Made by a program: the position numbers and the translations under genes
Part shown: piece by piece, positions 55,248 through 62,929 of the stretch
Layout of the letters: the number at the start of each line of letters is the position of its first letter
Position numbering within the stretch: the first letter of the stretch is position 1
The notes under the pieces: model-generated
Seen by the model: only the letters and a program-made list of their open reading frames with translations
Databases searched by the model: none
Told to the model about the DNA's origin: nothing
Origin: Maricaulaceae bacterium
GTDB lineage: Bacteria > Pseudomonadota > Alphaproteobacteria > Caulobacterales > Maricaulaceae
Assembly (NCBI GenBank): GCA_026126205.1
Contig: JAHCJP010000002.1
Coordinates: 394,842 to 458,841, forward strand
Length of the DNA stretch: 64,000 nucleotides
Direction of reading: 5' to 3'

Positions 55248-57644
55248 ATGAAATTCACCCTCTCCTGGCTGAAGGAACATCTGAAAACCTCCGCCACGCT
55301 GGCCGAGATCGCCGACGCCATGACCATGGCGGGGCTGGAGATCGAGCATGTCGAGAACCCGGCCGACAGCCTCGCCGCCTTTACGGTGGCGAAGGTGATC
55401 GAGGCGCGCCCGCACCCGGACGCCGACAAGCTGCGCGTCTGCACGGTCGACACCCGCGACGGGATCAAGGAGATCGTCTGCGGCGCGCCGAACGCGCGCA
55501 GCGGCATGCTGGCCGTCTACGCCCCGCTGGGCGCGTACATGCCGGGGGCGGATTTCACGCTCGACGCCAAACCGCGCAAGATCCGCGGCGTCGAAAGCCA
55601 CGGCATGCTGTGCTCGGCGGCCGAGTTGGGCCTGGGCGACGATCATGACGGCATTATCGATCTCGCGGGCGAGTGGCCGGTGGGAACGCCGGCGGCGCAG
55701 GCGCTGGGCGCCGGCGACGCGGTGATCGATTTCGAGGTGACGCCGAACCGGCCGGACTGGCTGGGCGTCGCCGGCGTGGCGCGCGATCTCGCCGCCGCCG
55801 GGGCCGGCGAATATGTCACCCCGAAAGTCGAGCCGGTGAAGGGGAATTTCCCCTGTCCGGTCGCCATCTCCACCGACTGGGCCGAAGCCTGCCCGGTGTT
55901 CGCGGGCCGGGTGATCCGCGGCGTCAGGAACGGCCCGTCGCCGGACTGGCTGCAAAAACGGCTGAAGGCGATCGGCCTGCGCCCGATCAACGCGCTGGTG
56001 GACGTGACCAACCTGATCAGCCACGACCGCGGGCGGCCGCTGCACGTCTATGACGCGGCGAAGATCACCGGCGCCATCCGCGCCCGGCGCGGCGATGGCG
56101 CGGCCGACCGGTTCGAGGCGCTGGACGGGCGCGAATACGCGCCGGACGAAAGCATGTGCGTGATCGCCGACGACGCCCGCGCCCTCGGTCTGGGCGGGGT
56201 GATGGGCGGCGAATATTCCGGCTGCACGGACGCCACCACCGGCGTGTTCATCGAATCGGCCTGGTTCGACCCGGTGATCACCCGCGCCACCGGCAAGGCG
56301 ACCGGCATTGAAAGCGACGCAAGGCGGCGGTTCGAGCGCGGGGTGGACCCCGGCTTCGTGCTGCCGGGGCTGGAGCTGGCGACGCGCCTGATCCTCGACC
56401 TCTGCGGCGGCGAGCCGTCCGAAGTGCGCGTGGCGGGCGCGATTCCGGCGCCGCCGGCCGACATCGCCTTTCCGGTGTCGGAGGTGAAACGCCTCACCGG
56501 CCTCAACCTGCCGCGGGCGGAGATCGTGAACATCCTCACCGCGCTGGGCTTCGGCGTTTCCGGCGCCGGCGATGTGGTGACGGTCTCCGTCCCCTCCTGG
56601 CGGCGCGACTGCGAGCAGAAGGCCGACCTGGTCGAGGAGGTGGCGCGCATCCACGGCTATGACCGCATCAGGGCCGTGTCGCTGCCGCGGCCGAAGGGGC
56701 GGCGCACGCCGACCGCCACCCCGGGCCAGAACCGCGCCCGCGCCATCCGCCGCATGCTCGCCCTGCGCGGCTATCACGAGGCCGTCACCTGGTCGTTCTG
56801 CGAAACGGCGGAGGCGGCGCTGTTCGGCTATACGCAGGGGCTGGCGCTGGCCAATCCGATTTCGTCTGAACTGGACGTGATGCGGCCGACGCCGTTTCCG
56901 CACCTGTTGAAGGCGCTGCAGGAAAACGCCGACCGCGGCGCCGCCGATCCGCGCCTGTTCGAGCTTGGCCCCGCCTATATGACCGACGCGCCCGACGGGC
57001 AGATCAGCGTCGCCGCCGGCGTGCGCCGCGTGCTCGCGCCGCGCCACTGGGCCGGGGCGCGGGCGGCGGACCTTTTCGACGCCAAGGCCGACGCGCTGGC
57101 CGCACTCGCCGCCGCCGGGGCGCCGGTGGATTCGCTGTCGGTGGCGGCCGAGGCGCGCGGCTGGTGGCATCCGGGGCGCTCCGGCGTCATCCGGCTGGGG
57201 CCGAAAACCGTGCTGGCCGAGTTTGGCGAGCTGCACCCGGCGGTGCTGAAAAAGCTGGGCGTCGAGGGCCGGGTGATCGGCTTCGAGGTCTATCCCGACG
57301 CGATTCCGCAACCGAAACGCAAGGCCGAGACCAAGGCGCGCCCGGCGCTGGTCCGCAGCGCCTTCATGCCGGTGCGGCGCGATTTCGCCTTCGTGGTCGA
57401 CGAGGCGGTGACGGCGCAGGACGTGATCCGCGCCGCGAAAGGCGCCGAGCGGGCGCTGATCGCCGATGTGGCGCTGTTCGACGTCTATCGCGGCAAGGGC
57501 GTGGTGGAGGGCAGGAAATCGCTGGCGCTGGAGGCGGTGATCCAGCCCTTCGACAAGACGCTGACCGACGCCGAGATCGACGCCGTGGCGAAGAAAATCG
57601 TCGCCGCGGTGGAGAAGGCGACGGGCGGAACCCTGCGGGGTTGA
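55248..57644 (+). CDS. pheT: Phenylalanyl-tRNA synthetase beta subunit
   Basis: 798 residues, full length. N-terminal MKFTLSWLKEHLKTSATLAEIADAMTMAGLEIE, the EMAP-II-like tRNA-binding domain (KVIEARPHPDADKLRVCTVD...VCGAPNARSGM), B3/4 editing domain (around NRPDWLGVAGVARDLA and GLRPINALVDVTNL), B5 domain, core (FERGVDPGFVLPGLELAT, LRGYHEAVTWSF) and C-terminal anticodon-binding FDX-ACB domain (RSAFMPVRRDFAFVVDEAVTAQDVI). Family knowledge: partner of PheS with editing activity against Tyr-tRNA-Phe. Confidence 0.96.
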   Translation: MKFTLSWLKEHLKTSATLAEIADAMTMAGLEIEHVENPADSLAAFTVAKVIEARPHPDADKLRVCTVDTRDGIKEIVCGAPNARSGMLAVYAPLGAYMPGADFTLDAKPRKIRGVESHGMLCSAAELGLGDDHDGIIDLAGEWPVGTPAAQALGAGDAVIDFEVTPNRPDWLGVAGVARDLAAAGAGEYVTPKVEPVKGNFPCPVAISTDWAEACPVFAGRVIRGVRNGPSPDWLQKRLKAIGLRPINALVDVTNLISHDRGRPLHVYDAAKITGAIRARRGDGAADRFEALDGREYAPDESMCVIADDARALGLGGVMGGEYSGCTDATTGVFIESAWFDPVITRATGKATGIESDARRRFERGVDPGFVLPGLELATRLILDLCGGEPSEVRVAGAIPAPPADIAFPVSEVKRLTGLNLPRAEIVNILTALGFGVSGAGDVVTVSVPSWRRDCEQKADLVEEVARIHGYDRIRAVSLPRPKGRRTPTATPGQNRARAIRRMLALRGYHEAVTWSFCETAEAALFGYTQGLALANPISSELDVMRPTPFPHLLKALQENADRGAADPRLFELGPAYMTDAPDGQISVAAGVRRVLAPRHWAGARAADLFDAKADALAALAAAGAPVDSLSVAAEARGWWHPGRSGVIRLGPKTVLAEFGELHPAVLKKLGVEGRVIGFEVYPDAIPQPKRKAETKARPALVRSAFMPVRRDFAFVVDEAVTAQDVIRAAKGAERALIADVALFDVYRGKGVVEGRKSLALEAVIQPFDKTLTDAEIDAVAKKIVAAVEKATGGTLRG

Positions 57645-57670
57645 CGGCGCGCCACTTGCGCCTGCTTTCC

Positions 57671-57793
57671 CTGTCATCCCGGAAAGCGCGTCAGCGCTTG
57701 TCCGGGACCCAGACGCCCTTTCCGGATAATGCGGTTTGGGTCCCGGGCCTCGCGCCCCGGATCAAGTCCGGGCCTGCTCGCCCGGGATGACAG
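57671..57793. repeat. 123-bp inverted repeat with CTGTCATCCCGG ends
   Basis: CTGTCATCCCGG (57671-57682) and CCGGGATGACAG (57782-57793) are perfect 12-base complements flanking a GC-rich interior with further short complementarity (for example GTCCGGGACCC and GGGTCCCGGGCC). It fills the gap between the convergent pheT and symporter genes. This end sequence is, as I recall, a very common dispersed repeat in alphaproteobacteria. A half copy occurs at 39213-39224. Confidence 0.75.
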
Positions 57794-57806
57794 ATTACGA
57801 CGTCCC

Positions 57807-59183
57807 TCACTCCGCCGCTTTGGCGGGCAGGGGTTCGCGGTCGGGATCGAAGCTGTCGATGCCGTGCACGCTGTCATAGCGCGCCTGGTCCAGCACGCCC
57901 TCGCGCTTGGCCACGATGGTGGGCACCAGCGCCTGCCCGGCGACGTTCACCGCCGTTCGGCCCATGTCGAGTATCGGGTCGATGGCCAGCAGCAGGCCGG
58001 CGCCCTGCAAGGGCAGGCCGAGGGTGGACAGCGTCAGCGTCAGCATGACGATGGCGCCGGTCAGCCCCGCCGTGGCGGCCGAGCCGATCACCGACACGAA
58101 GGCGATCAGCACATATTCCTGCAGGCCCAGCTCTATGCCGTAGAACTGCGCCACGAAAATCGCCGCGATGGCGGGATAGATGGCGGCGCAGCCATCCATC
58201 TTCGTCGTCGCGCCCAGCGGCACGGCGAAGGCGGCGTAGGCGCGCGGCACGCCGAGATTATGTTCGGTCACCGATTGCGTCACCGGCAGCGTGCCGATGG
58301 ACGAACGCGACAGGAAGCCGAGCTGGATCGCCGGCCAGGCCCCGGCGAAATAGCGCAACGGGTTCAGCCCGTGGGCCATCAGGATCGCCGGATAGACCAC
58401 GAACAGCACGATGGCGAGGCCGAGATAGATCGCGCCCGCGAACGCGCCCAGCGACGACAGCGTCTCCCAGCCATAGCGGGCGATGGCGTTTCCCAGCAGG
58501 CCCGCCGCGCCGATCGGCGTCAGGCGGATCACCCACCACAGGATCTTGCGCACCACCAGCAGGGCGGCGCGGTTGAAGGCCAGGAACGCCTCGGCCTTTT
58601 CGCCCAGCCGCAGGGCGGCGACGCCGACGACGATGGAGATCACCACGATCTGCAGCACGTTGAAGCTCAGCGAGGTGGTGAAAACCCCGTCGGCCTCGCG
58701 CGTGCGCGCCTCCAGCCCCAGCATGTTGGCCGGGAACAGGCCGCGCAGGAAATCGATCCACGAACCGGACGAGGCCGGAACCCGCGCCGCCGCCTCGGTC
58801 ACCGTGGTGTGCAGGCCGGGCTGGAAGAGAAGGCCCAGCGCCATGCCGACGCCCACCGCGATCAGCGCCGTGATCATGAACCAGATCAGCGTCTGCACCA
58901 CCAGGCGCGCGGCGTTCGACAGTTCCTTGAGATTTGCGATGGAGGCGACGATGGCGGTGAACACCATCGGCGGCACCAGCGCGCGCAGCAATTGCACGAA
59001 CAGGTCGCCGGAGACGCGCAGGGCCTCGGCCAGCGCGCTGTCGGCCCCGGCGTTGCGGGCGATCAGGCCGAGAACCAGCCCCGCCGCCATGCCCAAGAGC
59101 ACCTGAACCCCGAAATTGGCCCAGAGCGGTTTTTTGCCGCCGCCATCGGGTTTCGCGGGCGGCGTTGCGGCGGCGTCGGTCAT
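57807..59183 (-). CDS. Dicarboxylate/amino acid:cation symporter (DAACS family)
   Basis: 458 residues with about eight helices and two re-entrant loops. The family fingerprint is present: LRALVPPMVFTAIVASIANLKELS, FLSRSSIGTLPVTQSVTEHNLGVPRAYAAFAVPLGATTKMDGCAAIYPAIAAIFVAQ (the serine-rich HP1 loop and T-x-N-M-D-G-T-like motif, here TKMDG) and DPILDMGRTAVNVAGQALVPTIVAKREG. The family norm NMDG is changed to KMDG, which may alter cation coupling. Substrate is likely glutamate, aspartate or a C4-dicarboxylate. It is the last host gene before the integrated element. Confidence 0.9.
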   Translation of the reverse strand: MTDAAATPPAKPDGGGKKPLWANFGVQVLLGMAAGLVLGLIARNAGADSALAEALRVSGDLFVQLLRALVPPMVFTAIVASIANLKELSNAARLVVQTLIWFMITALIAVGVGMALGLLFQPGLHTTVTEAAARVPASSGSWIDFLRGLFPANMLGLEARTREADGVFTTSLSFNVLQIVVISIVVGVAALRLGEKAEAFLAFNRAALLVVRKILWWVIRLTPIGAAGLLGNAIARYGWETLSSLGAFAGAIYLGLAIVLFVVYPAILMAHGLNPLRYFAGAWPAIQLGFLSRSSIGTLPVTQSVTEHNLGVPRAYAAFAVPLGATTKMDGCAAIYPAIAAIFVAQFYGIELGLQEYVLIAFVSVIGSAATAGLTGAIVMLTLTLSTLGLPLQGAGLLLAIDPILDMGRTAVNVAGQALVPTIVAKREGVLDQARYDSVHGIDSFDPDREPLPAKAAE

Positions 59184-59308
59184 GAAAACTCTCGCTGGAC
59201 GGCTGACGGATTCAGGCGGCGGGTTGTGACAGGAACATAGGAGGGCGCCGCAAAGGTGGAAACAAGGGGGGTGAAAGGGCGGTGGAAAGTAGAGCGAAAG
59301 GGGGTAAA

Positions 59309-59353
59309 TGGCGCACCCGACAGGAGTCGAACCTGTGACCTCAGCCTTCGGAG
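59309..59353 (-). tRNA. tRNA-Arg(CCG) 3' half: attachment-site remnant
   Basis: Read on the minus strand, the 45 bases run from anticodon loop CTCCGAA (anticodon CCG), through stem GGCTG, variable loop AGGTC, T-arm ACAGG-TTCGACT-CCTGT and acceptor CGGGTGC-G to CCA. The matching 5' half (anticodon stem CAGCC, D-arm, acceptor GCACCCG) is absent; the adjacent bases (aattg) do not pair. This is what remains when an element integrates at the anticodon loop. The intact tRNA should be at the element's far end, outside the window. Confidence 0.8.
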
Positions 59354-59533
59354 CAATTATTAGCAGTCTATCCGAAACGTGCGATGGACTACGCTATAGT
59401 GCGATAACGCACTGAAATAACTTTACTTTCCAGCGCATCACGACGGAAAAACGTAACCGACTCTACGCTGTGGTTTTCCTCCAAGTGCTTACGTGGTGCT
59501 TACGCGAGAGCCCGACTGGAAAGGATAAATTCC
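59354..59533. other. Element end: att-proximal region with a hairpin and direct repeats
   Basis: This gap of 180 bases, much AT-richer than host intergenic DNA, holds a 6-bp hairpin AGTGCG-ATAA-CGCACT (59398-59413) and two direct copies of GTGCTTACG (59485-59493 and 59496-59504) at an 11-base period, about one helical turn, ending 29 bases before the integrase ATG. Such repeats fit integrase arm-type or excisionase binding sites, or an operator for the integrase promoter. The preceding stretch 59184-59308 shows no feature. Confidence 0.45.
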
Positions 59534-60850
59534 ATGCCAAAGATATCGAAACGGCTTGTTGAGAGCGCCATAACCAAGCCCAACGACTACGTCATCTGGG
59601 ATGATGACCTGCCCGGTTTTGGATTGAGAGTCTTCGCCTCGGGCAAGCGCAGCTATGTGATCCAATATCGAAGCAACGGATCTTCCCGGCGCTTCACCAT
59701 TGGACTTCACGGTATCTGGACGCCCGAGACTGCACGACGCGAGGCGAAGGCACAACTCGGGCGCGTGGCTCAAGGCGATGATCCGGCGGAAGAAAAGCTG
59801 GAGGACCGAAATGCCATGACGATCAAGGAGCTTTGCGAACGCTATATTGGCGATCTCCATGCGGGTCTTATCCAGGGTAAACGCGGCCGACCCAAAAAAC
59901 CGGCGACAATCACCACCGATATTGGCAGAATCAATGGTCACATCATCCCGATCCTCGGCAAGAAGCGCGTGCGCGATCTGAGTAAGGCTGATGTGACGAA
60001 GATGATGAGCGACATCTTGATCGGGAAAACGCGCGCGGTCAGGAAGACCAAGAACCTTCGCGGCAAATCCATTCTTCGCGGCGGACCAGGGGCAGCAAGC
60101 CGTACCGTCGGGTTACTCGGCGGGATCCTTACCTATGCGAATGACGCCGGAATCGTGGACCGAAATGTTGCCCATGGCATCAAGAAACCAAAGGATCAGG
60201 TTAGAAACCGGCGTCTAAGCACCGCTGAATATCGGGATATGGGTGAGGCGCTAAAGCGTGCGGCGAGCAACCCTGATCTTGCTATGATGACCGACATCGT
60301 TCGTCAGATTGCCCTGACCGGCTGTCGGCGCAGCGAGATCATTGGGCTACGGTGGAGCGACGTGGACCTCTCGAACAGTTGCCTACGACTGTCGGATTCA
60401 AAGGAAGGTGCATCAATCCGCCCGATTGGTCTTGCGGTGGTCGAGTTTCTGGAAAAGCAGCGCGAGGGTTCTGCCGGAGATTACGTGTTTCCTGGATCCC
60501 GTGGCGGCAAGGCGTATGGCGCCTTTCCTAACAAGTGGAAGAAGATCTTCGCCGGGACCGTACTTGAGACGATCACAGCCCATGTCCTTCGGCACAGTTT
60601 TGCGAGCGTTGCCAATGATCTTGGCCTCAGCGAGATCACAATTGCAGCACTCCTTGGTCATGCCAACAGTTCGGTGACCAGTAGATATGTCCATACGCTG
60701 GATAATACGCTCGTCATGGCAGCCGACACCGTCTCCGGGTATATTCAGGGCCTGTTGGACGGAAAGGAATTCAAGCAAACTGCTTATGCCTTTGACAGAT
60801 GTGCGCGAAAGGCATCCCTCGAGCAGTTTCTTCAGGACGTCGCCGGGTAG
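59534..60850 (+). CDS. int: Tyrosine recombinase/integrase
   Basis: 438 residues. An N-terminal DUF4102-like arm-binding segment (VIWDDDLPGFGLRVFASGKRSYVIQYR) leads to the SAM-like core-binding domain (about 95-220) and the catalytic domain. Catalytic residues: Arg in TGCRRSEIIGLRWSD, His-x-x-Arg in HVLRHSFASVA, His in LLGHANSSVTSRYVH and Tyr in the same SRYVH segment. Family knowledge: P4/phage-type integrases target tRNA genes, and the tRNA-Arg fragment lies 180 bases upstream. The last 80 bases overlap the convergent hypothetical gene. Confidence 0.93.
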   Translation: MPKISKRLVESAITKPNDYVIWDDDLPGFGLRVFASGKRSYVIQYRSNGSSRRFTIGLHGIWTPETARREAKAQLGRVAQGDDPAEEKLEDRNAMTIKELCERYIGDLHAGLIQGKRGRPKKPATITTDIGRINGHIIPILGKKRVRDLSKADVTKMMSDILIGKTRAVRKTKNLRGKSILRGGPGAASRTVGLLGGILTYANDAGIVDRNVAHGIKKPKDQVRNRRLSTAEYRDMGEALKRAASNPDLAMMTDIVRQIALTGCRRSEIIGLRWSDVDLSNSCLRLSDSKEGASIRPIGLAVVEFLEKQREGSAGDYVFPGSRGGKAYGAFPNKWKKIFAGTVLETITAHVLRHSFASVANDLGLSEITIAALLGHANSSVTSRYVHTLDNTLVMAADTVSGYIQGLLDGKEFKQTAYAFDRCARKASLEQFLQDVAG

Positions 60851-61217
60851 TTGTTTTTAGATAGGCCACGATGTTGAAGCCGTCATTCGTGTTTATGAAC
60901 TCGTTGCCCGCCGATGAGACGCGCCACTCACGCGACAGCCAGCGTTTGCGCCGGCTCCGCTCGCCCTTAAATCCAGCCTCGCGCTTACGCGCGCCGACAA
61001 TATCCTCTTCCATGTGGCCTGCGCAGACGCATCCGACCCTGAGCGTCTCACCATGGTCGGAATGCTCCATCACATGGCCGAAGCGGACGTGCCGCGCCTC
61101 GCACATCTCGCAAAGATAATCCTGTTCTTCCAATTCCTCTATATCGATGCAGGTCCAGCCTTTGTGGGGGACACGAGCCTGCGTCCATTTCCCGGTGCCT
61201 CTCGTTTCGGCTACCAT
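60771..61217 (-). CDS. Cys-rich hypothetical protein of the element
   Basis: 148 residues, soluble. It contains CEMC (in DYLCEMCEARHVRFGHVMEH) and VGCVCAGHMEED, a four-Cys arrangement with nearby His that could bind zinc. A basic segment GFKGERSRRKRWLSREWRVSSAGNEFIN follows. I recognise it as a conserved hypothetical seen on mobile elements but know no function. It is downstream of the helicase by 8 bases on the same strand, so it could be the third gene of the defence operon, and it overlaps the integrase 3' end by 80 bases. Confidence 0.7.
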   Translation of the reverse strand: MVAETRGTGKWTQARVPHKGWTCIDIEELEEQDYLCEMCEARHVRFGHVMEHSDHGETLRVGCVCAGHMEEDIVGARKREAGFKGERSRRKRWLSREWRVSSAGNEFINTNDGFNIVAYLKTTTRRRPEETARGMPFAHICQRHKQFA

Positions 61218-61225
61218 GTGGCCTC

Positions 61226-62929
61226 CTAGTCGACCAGAGGCCGCGCCTTCTGCGGCCGCACTATCGTTACTAACGTCCTGGCGCGCGTCAGGCCAACTCG
61301 CAGCAGCCGCCGGCTCGGCTCGAAAGGTGGCTTCTCACGTTCGTTGAAGAAGCCAGACTTGAAGGCACCTTCGACGAGAACTACGCCGTCAAACTCCTTG
61401 CCCTTGGATTTGTGCATGTTCATCAGCACACATCCTTGGGGGTCGCGCTCCACGGCGATGAGCCGCTCTTGCTCGAGAATCCGCTTCACGAGATCACTCA
61501 CACCGGTGTAGCTTCCCGAGGCCAACCATCGCTCGCCCAAGCCGGAGGCAAGCGCGTCGGTTGCCCTGAAGAGGCGAACCAACCGTACTTCCCGGAACAG
61601 TTCGGCCAGTGCGGGAACATCCTGGAGAACGCTACGCGCGGCCTTCCAGTCTGCTACGGGATCGCCGATCAGATCGATGCTGTTGGCATGGGCCGTTACC
61701 AACGCTTTGGCTGCATTGATCCTCGGCGCTTCCCCCTTCTCCACCTTTTCCGCAGCCTCTGCGTACTTGCGCGCGTTATTGGCCGCTGTGGTCGTGGGGT
61801 TCTCGGCGTTCTTAAGCTTGTAGTAGGCGCAGATGAGCCGGAAGGTCCGGACGAGGCTCTGATTGGCTGGGCTCGTCGGCCACTCGAGTATTGATGCGAC
61901 GACAAGCGCCGCAGCAGCGGAGAGTTCCGCGTCCCACACCACGTCGTGCTCTACGATCGAGAGAGTCTGGTTATTGTAGGTATGCGGCTCGGACAGGATC
62001 GCAGACAAGTCAGAGATCAGCGCATTGCTGCGCGACAGCACCGCTACGCTTGGATCCGCCACGCCCTTCTTGCGGAGTGCGGAAAACGTCCAGATCACAG
62101 CAGCATGCACCGTCGCGGCGAAAGCGTTTGGCCAATATGCCACCTGCTTGACGTCGGATGTCGCTGGCAACGGAGCTTGATTGCGCAGCACCGCATCAGC
62201 GAACTTCAGAATGCCGGCGTTCGGACTGCGATGGTTTTCTCCCCCAAGGTCAAATTCCGAGACTTTGATCGTCTCGCGCAGGACATCGAGCCGTCGTGGG
62301 TCGATATCGTCGCGATAGTCAAAGATACGCTGCTCAGGATCGGCAAGGCAGAACACGTCGGTTACGCCGGAAAGCGCCTGTACTATCCGCCACTGATTGT
62401 CGTCCGTGTCCTGGAACTCATCCACGATAATCATCGGAAAGCGATCTGCAATGAGCTCGCGCAACGCCTCGCACCGTTCGAGCAGATCAGCCGCCCCAGC
62501 CGCGAAGAGATCGAAGCTGTAGATGCCCATCTCAGTCGCCTGCCGTAGACTCTCCACATACCAGTCACCCTCAAACGCAGACCTTTGCAGGCGCTCGTCT
62601 CCCGGATAGAGGAAGCGGACGGGCTTCCCGCCGAGCAACCGCCCATGGGACACCAGCATTTCCATGCAGAATGCGTGATAGGTCTGTACGGTTACCGTGC
62701 GCCGTTCGGCCGGGCACAGGATTTCCTTGCAGCGGAGGAGGACTTGGCGGATTGCCGCGCGCGAAAAGCTTAGGAACAAGATCTCTTGGCCTGGCTTCAG
62801 ATCAGCGAACCGCTTCTGCGCCTTGAACAACGCGATTGTAGTCTTGCCGGAGCCGGGTCCGCCCAGAACCAGGAGGTGGCCCTGCTGTGCGATGATCGCC
62901 TTGCGCTTGTCGCACAGTTCGACCTTCAT
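61226..62929 (-). CDS. UvrD-like helicase, Gabija GajB-like
   Basis: 567 residues, superfamily 1 helicase. Walker A GGPGSGKTT with Lys29, motif Ia FLSFSRAAIRQV, motif II IIVDEFQDT (D170, E171), motif III LADPEQRIFDYR (about 195-206), and near the C-terminus MHKSKGKEFDGVVLVEG (motif V) and LLRVGLTRARTLVTIV (motif VI). Family knowledge: GajB is the helicase partner of the GajA nuclease in Gabija defence, and similar helicases accompany class 2 OLD nucleases. Its ATG overlaps the stop of the OLD gene (ATGA), giving a coupled pair. It is somewhat longer than typical GajB (about 500 residues). Confidence 0.85.
   Translation of the reverse strand: MKVELCDKRKAIIAQQGHLLVLGGPGSGKTTIALFKAQKRFADLKPGQEILFLSFSRAAIRQVLLRCKEILCPAERRTVTVQTYHAFCMEMLVSHGRLLGGKPVRFLYPGDERLQRSAFEGDWYVESLRQATEMGIYSFDLFAAGAADLLERCEALRELIADRFPMIIVDEFQDTDDNQWRIVQALSGVTDVFCLADPEQRIFDYRDDIDPRRLDVLRETIKVSEFDLGGENHRSPNAGILKFADAVLRNQAPLPATSDVKQVAYWPNAFAATVHAAVIWTFSALRKKGVADPSVAVLSRSNALISDLSAILSEPHTYNNQTLSIVEHDVVWDAELSAAAALVVASILEWPTSPANQSLVRTFRLICAYYKLKNAENPTTTAANNARKYAEAAEKVEKGEAPRINAAKALVTAHANSIDLIGDPVADWKAARSVLQDVPALAELFREVRLVRLFRATDALASGLGERWLASGSYTGVSDLVKRILEQERLIAVERDPQGCVLMNMHKSKGKEFDGVVLVEGAFKSGFFNEREKPPFEPSRRLLRVGLTRARTLVTIVRPQKARPLVD

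Noticed and set aside
54582..57677. A very long minus-strand open frame (about 1,030 codons) opposite pheS/DUF302/pheT
   Set aside because: It is composed of Arg, Gly, Ala, His and Gln in shadow-like order and lies entirely antisense to well-conserved genes; a high-GC artefact.
59309..59410. A complete tRNA gene at this position
   Set aside because: Only the 3' half matches; upstream minus-strand sequence does not pair with the anticodon stem or acceptor, and no GCACCCG acceptor 5' strand is nearby.
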